Below, piece after piece: positions 57,759-64,000 of a stretch of DNA of 64,000 nt. The number at the start of each line of letters is the position of its first letter. Position 1 is the stretch's first letter. The stretch is taken from assembly GCA_026874595.1 (NCBI GenBank), contig CM049309.1, positions 678,501 through 742,500 on the forward strand. The letters are read 5' to 3'. This DNA is from Sipunculus nudus. Lineage: Eukaryota; Annelida; Sipuncula; Golfingiida; Sipunculidae. The notes below the pieces were generated by a model that was given only the letters and a program-made list of their open reading frames with translations, was not told the DNA's origin and did not search any database. The position numbers and the translations under genes were made by a program.

Positions 57759-60700
57759 TTATCTACACATTATCACTGTAGGTTGAGCTACATAATGTCA
57801 AGGGTATTCCTATACCTAGAGGCTGGGGAGCAGACTCAAAGGGCAGGGTAAGTAAAAAAATTACTATTATATTTTTTGCCCCAGAAAATACACTGGACTG
57901 ACATTTTGTGGGCAGGTAATGCAAACTTTATGTGTGATGAACTCTCTTGTGGAGACTTTCATGCAAGCATGAGATTTTCAGTGCTACTTGGCTTGCTGTG
58001 TGTTTTCTGTGTTGCATTCCGCTGGTAAAAATACAACTAATAAAATATTAGCCATGCTCCATATCCATGCATGCGATTTGCAGCACAGCAAAAACATGCA
58101 TAAGTTTTGGAATCCAGCAGTCCTAGATTTGTGAGGCAACGGCATGGGAATTCTGCCTAAATGACCTACCATATTTTGTTTCACCACCTGATTTATGAGG
58201 CATCGTCATGGGAGTTCTGCCTAAATGACCTACCATATTTTGTTTCACCACCTGATTTATGAGGCATCGTCATGGGAATTCTGCCTAAATGACCTACCAT
58301 ATTTTGTTTCACCACCTGATTTATGAGGCATCGTCATGGGAATTCTGCCTAAATGACCTACCATATTTTGTTTTACCACCTGATTTATGAGGCATTGTCA
58401 TGGGAGTTCTGCCTAAATGACCTACCATATTTTGTTTCACCACCTGATTTATGAAGCATCGGCATGGGAATTCTGCCTAAATGACCTACCATATTTTGTT
58501 TCACCACCTGATTTATGAGGCATCGGCATGGGAATTCTGCCTAAATGACCTACCATATTTTGTTTCACCACCTGATTTATGAGGCATCGTCATGGGAATT
58601 CTGCCTAAATGACCTACAATATTTTGTTTCACCACCTGATTTATGAGGCATCGTCATGGGAATTCTGCCTAAATGACCTACCATATTTTGTTTCACCACC
58701 TGATTTATGAGGCATCGTCATGGGAATTCTGCCTAAATGACCTACCATATTTTGTTTCACCACCTGATTTATGAGGCATAGTCATGGGAATTCTGCCTAA
58801 ATGACCTACCATATTTTGTTTCACCACCTGATTTATGAGGCATCGTCATGGGAATTCTGCTTAAATGACCTACCATATTTTGTTTCACCACCTGATTTAT
58901 GAGGTATCGTCATGGGAATTCTGCCTAAATGACCTACCATATTTTGTTTCACCACCTGATTTATGAGGCATCGTCATGGGAATTCTGCCTAAATGACCTA
59001 CCATATTTTGTTTCACCACCTGATTTATGAGGCATCGTCATGGGAATTCTGCCTAAATGACCTACCATATTTTGTTTCACCACCTGATTTATGAGGCATC
59101 GTCATGGGAATTCTGCCTTAATGACCTACCATATTTTGTTTCACCACCTGATTTATGAGGCATCGTCATGGGAATTCTGCCTAAATGACCTACCATATTT
59201 TGTTTCACCACCTGATTTATGAGGCATCGTCATGGGAATTCTGCCTAAATGACCTACCATATTTTGTTTCACCACCTGATTTATGAGGCATCGTCATGGG
59301 AATTCTGCCTAAATGACCTACCATATTTTGTTTCACCACCTGATTTATGAGGCATCTTCATGGGAATTCTGCCAAAATGACCTGCCATATTTTGTTTCAC
59401 CACCTGATTTATGAGGCATCGTCATGGGAATTCTGCCTAAATGACCTACCATATTTTGTTTCACCACCTGATTTATGAGGCATCGTCATGGGAATTCTGC
59501 CTAAATGACCTACCATATTTTGTTTCACCACCTGATTTATGAGGCATCGTCATGGGAATTCTGCCTAAATGACCTACCATATTTTGTTTCACCACCTGAT
59601 TTATGAGGCATCGTCATGGGAATTCTGCCTAAATGACTTACCATATTTTGTATCACCACCTGAATTATGAGGCATTGTCATGGGAATTCTGCCTAAATGA
59701 CTTACCATATTTTGTATCACCACCTGAATTATGAGGCATCGTCATGGGAATTCTGCTTAAATGACCTACCATATTTTGTATCACCTCCTGAATTATGAGG
59801 CATCGTCATGGGAATTCTGCCTAAATGACCTACCATATTTTGTTTCACCACCTGAATTATGAGGCATCGTCATGGGAATTCTGCTTAAATGACCTACCAT
59901 ATTTTGTTTCACCACCTGATTTATGAGGCATCGTCATGGGAATTCTGCCTGAATGATCACCATATTTTGTATCACCACCTGATTTATGAGGCATCGTCAT
60001 GGGAATTCTGCCTAAATGACCTACCATATTTTGTATCACCACCTGATTTATGTGGCATCGTCATGGGAATTCTACCTAAATGACCTACCATATTTTGTTT
60101 CACCACCTGATTTATGAGGCATCGTCATGGGAATTCTGCCTCAATGACCTACCATATTTTGTATCACCACCTGATTTATGAGGCATCGTCATGGGAATTC
60201 AGCCTAAATGACCTACCATATTTTGTTTCACCACCTGATTTATGAGGCATCGTCATGGGAATTCAGCCTAAATGACCTACCATATTTTGTTTCACCACCT
60301 GATTTATGAGGCATTGTCATGGGAATTCTGCCTAAATGACCTACCATATTTTGTATCACCACCTGATTTATGAGGCATCGTCATGGGAATTCTGCCTAAA
60401 TGACCTACCATATTTTGTTTCACCACCTGATTTATGAGGCATCGTCATGGGAATTCTGCCTAAATGACCTACCATATTTTGTTTCACCACCTGATTTATG
60501 AGGCATCGTCATGGGAATTCTGCCTAAATGACCTACCATATTTTGTTTCACCACCTGATTTATGAGGCATCGTCATGGGAATTCAGCCTAAATGACCTAC
60601 CATATTTTGTTTCACCACCTGATTTATGAGGCATCGTCATGGGAATTCTGCCTAAATGACCTACCATATTTTGTTTCACCACCTGATTTATGAGGCATCG

Positions 60701-63700
60701 TCATGGGAATTCAGCCTAAATGACCTACCATATTTTGTTTCACCACCTGATTTATGAGGCATCGTCATGGGAATTCTGCCTAAATGACCTACCATATTTT
60801 GTTTCACCACCTGATTTATGAGGCATCGTCATGGGAATTCTGCCTAAATGACCTACCATATTATGTTTCACCACCTGATTTATGAGGCATCGTCATGGGA
60901 ATTCTGCCTAAATGACCTACCATATTTTGTTTCACCACCTGATTTATGAGGCATCTTCATGGGAGTTCTGCCTAAATGACCTACCATATTTTGTTTCACC
61001 ACCTGATTTATGAGGCATCGTCATGGGAGTTCTGCCTAAATGACCTACCATATTTTGTTTCACCACCTGATTTATGAGGCATCGTCATGGGAGTTCTGCC
61101 TAAATGACCTACCATATTTTGTTTCACCACCTGATTTATGAGGCATCGTCATGGGAGTTCTGCCTAAATGACCTACCATATTTTGTTTCACCACCTGATT
61201 TATGAGGCATCGTCATGGGAGTTCTGCCTAAATGACCTACCATATTTTGTTTCACCACCTGATTTATGAGGCATCCTCATGGGAGTTCTGCCTAAATGAC
61301 TTACCATATTTTGTTTCACCACCTGATTTATGAGGCATCGTCATGGGAGTTCTGCCTAAATGACCTACAATATTTTGTTTCACCACCTGATTTATGAGGC
61401 ATCGTCATGGGAATTCTGCCTAAATGACCTACCATATTTTGTTTCACCACCTGATTTATGAGGCATCCTCATGGGAATTCTGCCTTAATGACCTACCATA
61501 ATTTGTTTCACCACCTGATTTATGAGGCATCGTCATGGGAATTCTGCCTAAATGACCTTCCATATTTTGTTTCACCAACTGTAATTGTCAGGAAAGTTTG
61601 CATTTCCCACGTGGCACACACATACAAAATGCTTGCATGGGAAAAGAATGACCACACAGGACTTGCATGCATTTGCTGTATGGCAGATATTGTACTCATG
61701 AAAAGTAATATTAACAATGATATCCTCAGACTGAGAGGTTGTGGATCCTATGGTGTTTGCACTGTGACTGCCATAATCAAATCTTGTACACATGATAACT
61801 ATAAAAATTGTTCACTGATCTCTTTCAAATTTTACATGTGCATAGATATTTTAATTGTTAGTACTACATACCTTGTAAGCAGCATTTAGATATAAGTAAT
61901 GACTATAGGAACATTTTTAAAAGCAATATTACAAGTGTAACATTTCCCTAAACAGAGGATTTCTTTGCAGGAAACCTTTGACCCAAAGGAGATGTTAGAT
62001 GGTGGTGGGCTGCTCCCATTGGGTGGATCTGAACAAAGTAGTAAGTCATGTGGCCTTGAACTGTTTGGAGTGCTCTGGGACTTATAAAAGTAGAGTATAA
62101 ATAAGGGCCATTTAGGGGGTCCTCTGTTTGAGATTTGTATTATAATGTAAGCAGTTGCTTGCTGCTGCTAATGCAAAGTTACTCTTCAAGTTATATATGA
62201 ATTCATTGCAATGAATATAATAATAAGTGTGTAATGAAGTGGTCACAGTCAGGCAAACATATTAGCGCAGAGAAGGTGCCTAGCAGGTAATGACATGGCT
62301 GCCTGCTGGGTTTCCAGCGGTGTTTGAGATCATGTTAAATCTGAAAAATTAGCTTACCTTTTTCAGCCAGGGAAAGGCTTGCCATTGTAGAAAAATGGTC
62401 AAAATCAGGGGAATGGCAAGGAATTTGATTGGCTAAAAGAGAAAATGTTCAGTCTATAATATTGTAACATGTACCTCATGCAAAAATAGCATATCCACTC
62501 AAAGATATGTACAGTACATAATAAGGATTCGGACATGTACAGTAAATAATAGTGATTTAGATATGTACAGTACAATAGTGATTTCGATTTGTACAGTACG
62601 TAATAGTGATTTAGTTTCTCCCTGCAACCACTCTGTACAGCAGCAACATGTCCAACAGGAAATGGCTGATATGATTATCTTTGAAATATGAAAAATTGGG
62701 GGTAAAACTCGGGAAGCTTAATTGTTATATGTGCTGGGAATCGTGTGTAAGTGTAAAGCAGTATAAAAATATAAAAAAATAACAGAAAGATTTTGTAATA
62801 CCATCAAGTAATTGATACCAAATTACTGTATGACTGCCATGACACACCATGTGACACTCCAGTGAGTTTTATGCATATGTTTTGTCTAATTCTCACTAGG
62901 TGGCTACAAGGGTTATGGCCTTGCGATGTTAGTCGAGGTGTTATGCGGAATACTCTCTGGAGCTGAATGGGGACCAAACATCCGAGTATGGCGCAACACT
63001 GACAGGGTCGCTAATCTTGTTAGTATTTTATGTCATTTCACAATTTTTAGATATTATAGTATACACAATGCTAGGAGACCTGTTGGGTCAACATATGAAG
63101 GAAAATGTTTCTAAAATAAAAATATTGAAATGAATAATATGTAATTATTAAGTCTTGATTCCAGGTTTTTATGAACGAGTTTAGGAATGATGTAATTTAT
63201 AAATTGTAACTTGGATTTTCTCAGGGCCAATGCTTCATAGCCGTTGATCCGGCTGCGTTCGGTGTCGGTTTTACAGACAGGATGCAGGCCCTCATGGACA
63301 CCTGTAGGGGACTGGAGCCGGTCAGTACTAGCTTTCTACATTTATCAGCATTTTCATTTTGATACCATCATTACATGCTTAACATTACCTTCTTATTTCC
63401 TCTGCCTGTCTGGCAGTTTAAAAATTGACTGACTGTAATTGTTGTAAATAGTTCTTGAACTGTTTCATGTGATTTTGTAATTTGATTTAGTCTCAGTTAT
63501 GATAAAAGCTCATGTGACAGAGTAAATTTATTTTCAAAGAATCATAGGTAAGCATTTTTAAATTTAGTTTATATGTCATAGTTTTTATATCATTCTCTAA
63601 AATATATTCATATAGATATATTATATAAATTTTTATATCGTCAAGACCTGAGTGCACATATAAGTTGTGATGAATGAGAGGTGACCAGCCCAGGGCTTAT

Positions 63701-63866
63701 TCCTTTACTGAAATGTTCTACAGCTCAGGAGTTAGATATGTTATTATAAAATCAGGCTGAAGGAGAGACAGAGGTGCTGGTGCCCGGTGACCCAGAGAGG
63801 AAGCACATGGCAAAGTGTGATGCACAGGGGGGAATTCAGTACCATCCCAACCAGATCAGCCAACTG
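42904..63866 (+). CDS. Malate/L-lactate dehydrogenase-like oxidoreductase (Ldh_2 family), 3' end outside window
   Basis: Ten exons joined in frame give 1119 bases (373 codons) without a stop. The first ~30 residues ([20 protein letters not shown]) are basic, without acidic residues, and look like a mitochondrial leader. Family landmarks follow in order: [20 protein letters not shown] (the SHG..RL substrate/catalytic region), [45 protein letters not shown] (conserved His), [75 protein letters not shown] and [10 protein letters not shown]. These enzymes reduce or oxidise 2-oxo/2-hydroxy acids or related substrates with NAD(P); substrate cannot be told from sequence. Only the last 10-30 residues of the usual family length should be missing. 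Introns 1, 2, 6 and 10 hold tandem arrays. Confidence 0.93.
43691..50626 (+). repeat. 59-bp satellite filling intron 1; each unit carries a 3' splice site plus the start of exon 2
   Basis: About 117 copies of a 59-base unit. One phase reads 'acatgtatgtagcagacttc', 'aaaactgtatcaacaatttg', 'agctggatttatttttcag'. The last 22 or so bases are the intron's own 3' end (TATTTTTCAG) and the first ~30 match the start of exon 2 (ACATGTATGTATCAGACATT). Units at about 45.0-46.8 kb are virtually identical; those beyond 49.6 kb, next to exon 2, are most diverged. Sub-families include alternating GACTTC/GACATC dimers at about 44.3-44.8 kb and a 261-bp higher-order repeat at 47.9-48.45 kb. It occupies about 93% of the 7.47 kb intron. 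Confidence 0.97.
50627..50815 (+). CDS. Ldh_2-family gene, exon 2
   Basis: The acceptor 'tttttttcag' (50625-50626) is the final member of the acceptor array; the preceding AG is only 31 bases upstream. The exon starts AC ATG TAT (giving GAC with exon 1) and encodes [35 protein letters not shown] and GVGWTVAK. It ends AAGG|GTAGGT, phase 1. Choosing the upstream AG would shift the frame and stop within 18 codons. Confidence 0.92.
50946..52835 (+). repeat. 27-bp tandem repeat in intron 2, about 65-70 copies
   Basis: Unit 'tcctcagttattttgtgaac' + 'gagcatg'. Irregular at the 5' edge, then regular 27-base spacing from about 51200. Because 27 is divisible by three and the unit lacks stops in two frames, it creates a 469-codon plus frame and a 347-codon minus frame with the same nine-residue repeat ([18 protein letters not shown]). 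These are artefacts. The unit carries CTCAG, a weak 3' splice-site-like motif. Confidence 0.95.
53190..54905 (+). mobile_element. Pearl/HINE-like array: ~280-bp units with GGTGGCGCCACC palindromes
   Basis: About six units of 280 bp (for example boundaries 54052, 54332, 54612). Each is made of two ~140-bp half-units with 'gagatatgag', 'ggtcaaacggttccc' and a central AGGTGGCGCCACCT palindrome, which recurs about ten times (53486, 53633, 53761, and so on). The same GGTGGCGC..CC core and the terminal 'acaaacggacgcag' link it to the cores of the 5.5 kb element. The 70-codon minus frames repeating every 280 bases are artefacts of the array. Confidence 0.75.
55013..55035 (+). repeat. (GGC)n microsatellite
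   Basis: About seven uninterrupted GGC/GCG triplets inside intron 2, in an otherwise AT-rich intron. Confidence 0.95.
55720..55781 (+). CDS. Ldh_2-family gene, exon 3
   Basis: A 'catcttttgtag' acceptor; GGT TCC AAC CAT TAT encodes [20 protein letters not shown] and ends ATAATG|GTAACA, phase 0. SNHYG carries a family-conserved histidine near the active site. Confidence 0.93.
56123..56176 (+). CDS. Ldh_2-family gene, exon 4
   Basis: A 54-bp exon, 'tttactttcag' acceptor to CAG|GTAAGT donor, phase 0-0. It encodes [18 protein letters not shown]. The family motif FTNTSPL..PTR is intact. Confidence 0.93.
57090..57310 (+). repeat. ~47-bp tandem repeat, about five copies (intron 4)
   Basis: The unit is 'gtgaacacataacctcagcc' followed by 'atattgtgtgacagacag'. 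Copies begin near 57101, 57149, 57196 and 57244. Confidence 0.8.
57365..57463 (+). CDS. Ldh_2-family gene, exon 5
   Basis: A 99-bp exon, 'gctttgcag' acceptor to AAG|GTGAGA, phase 0-0. It encodes [18 protein letters not shown] and [14 protein letters not shown], the LGTNP and LDMATS family motifs. Confidence 0.94.
57712..57751 (+). repeat. (AT)n microsatellite in intron 5
   Basis: An uninterrupted AT run ending about 30 bases before the exon 6 acceptor, in the usual branch-point/pyrimidine zone. Confidence 0.95.
57782..57847 (+). CDS. Ldh_2-family gene, exon 6
   Basis: A 66-bp exon, 'cactgtag' acceptor to AGG|GTAAGT, phase 0-0. It encodes [22 protein letters not shown], matching the P.P.GW segment of the family. 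Confidence 0.9.
58120..61580 (+). repeat. 64-bp satellite in intron 6, about 54 copies
   Basis: Unit 'caccacctgatttatgaggc', 'atcgtcatgggaattctgcc', 'taaatgacctaccatatttt', 'gttt'. Very homogeneous, with blocks of shared variants (GAGTTC at 60.96-61.4 kb; GTATCACC at 59.65-60.36 kb; AATTCAGCC at 60.2-60.7 kb). It is not visibly derived from exon 6 or 7. Short frames inside it are artefacts. Confidence 0.97.
61971..62040 (+). CDS. Ldh_2-family gene, exon 7
   Basis: A 70-bp exon, 'atttctttgcag' acceptor to AAAGTA|GTAAGT, phase 0-1. It encodes [23 protein letters not shown], the GG.LLPLGG family motif. Confidence 0.93.
62497..62620 (+). repeat. ~36-bp tandem repeat, four copies (intron 7)
   Basis: The unit contains 'atgtacagtacataatagtg' and 'atttagat', with small indels between copies. 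Confidence 0.75.
62900..63018 (+). CDS. Ldh_2-family gene, exon 8
   Basis: A 'ttctcactag' acceptor to CTT|GTTAGT (slightly non-consensus donor), phase 1-0. It encodes [25 protein letters not shown] and [11 protein letters not shown]. Confidence 0.92.
63225..63320 (+). CDS. Ldh_2-family gene, exon 9
   Basis: A 'ggattttctcag' acceptor to CCG|GTCAGT, phase 0-0. It encodes [20 protein letters not shown] and [16 protein letters not shown] is a family signature. Confidence 0.92.
63756..63866 (+). CDS. Ldh_2-family gene, exon 10 (last exon in window)
   Basis: A 'ataaaatcag' acceptor to CTG|GTGAGT, phase 0-0. It encodes [20 protein letters not shown] and [19 protein letters not shown] is a family motif. 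The C-terminal residues lie in an exon beyond 64000. Its last 29 bases are part of the 61-bp repeat that follows. Confidence 0.92.
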
Positions 63867-64000
63867 GTGAGTATCTAAACCAGGTCAGACACACTGTAAG
63901 TACCATCCCAACCAAATCAGCCAACTGGTGAGTATCTAAACCAAGTCAGACACACTGTAAGTACCATCCCAACCAGATCAGCCAACTGGTGAGTATCTAA
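63838..64000 (+). repeat. 61-bp tandem repeat spanning the exon 10 / intron 10 donor, runs off the window
   Basis: 'agtaccatcccaaccagatc' 'agccaactg|gtgagtatct' recurs with the CCATCCC block at 63842, 63903 and 63964, exactly 61 bases apart. Each unit therefore holds the final exon bases, the GTGAGT donor and 30 or so intron bases, plus a second donor-like ACT|GTAAGT. At least two decoy donors (after 63927 and 63988) follow the true one (after 63866). Array length beyond the window is unknown. Confidence 0.95.

Noticed and set aside
61458-61889. 143-codon plus frame at the end of the 64-bp array
   Set aside because: Its first part is repeat-derived and the rest is intron 6 sequence; no domain is seen.

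Overview
The window looks like animal nuclear DNA, most probably from a bivalve mollusc. It is AT-rich and intron-rich, with GT-AG splice sites. It carries dispersed elements built from tandem cores plus an ACGG microsatellite, like the 'pearl'/Helitron-associated elements of bivalves, and many AGGTCA-type dispersed motifs. The species cannot be read from the sequence. Most long open frames here are chance frames or low-complexity repeats; the real coding sequence lies in short spliced exons, several of which lack an ATG.

Three genes can be supported. Two are paralogous, head-to-tail, minus-strand genes for secreted TGF-beta superfamily ligands of the activin/inhibin-beta/GDF8/TGF-beta type with nine cysteines. 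Gene A has exons 20403-20757, 10747-11283 and 8362-8540. Gene B has exons 31391-31757, 29951-30508 and 25117-25295. They share three-exon structure, intron phases (1 and 1) and a last exon of exactly 179 bp, so they are a tandem duplication. The third is a plus-strand gene for a malate/L-lactate dehydrogenase-like (Ldh_2 family) NAD(P)-dependent oxidoreductase with a likely mitochondrial leader. Ten exons run from 42904 to 63866 and the 3' end lies beyond the window.

Layout: 1-8 kb holds simple repeats, a cluster of CCGTRG motifs and a 2.2 kb pearl-like element. 8.4-20.8 kb is gene A; its large intron holds an element with long degenerate inverted ends, a pearl-like element split by a hAT insertion with a perfect 8-bp target duplication, and a 70-bp satellite. 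21-25 kb is intergenic. 25.1-31.8 kb is gene B. 32-42.7 kb is repeat-rich and includes a 2.2 kb purine/pyrimidine-skewed block, a hAT-type MITE and a few unassigned open frames. 42.9-64 kb is the dehydrogenase gene, about two thirds of which is tandem repeat.

The most unusual feature is in the dehydrogenase gene. Intron 1 is almost entirely a 59-bp satellite of about 117 copies. Each copy holds the intron's 3' splice site (branch-like sequence, pyrimidine tract, CAG) plus the first ~30 bases of exon 2, and the array ends at the true exon 2. At the other end of the gene, the exon 10/intron 10 donor boundary is duplicated in a 61-bp tandem repeat that runs off the window. Introns 2 and 6 hold further arrays (27 bp, 280 bp and 64 bp). 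The gene therefore carries more than a hundred decoy acceptors and at least two decoy donors, each leading to an early stop if used.
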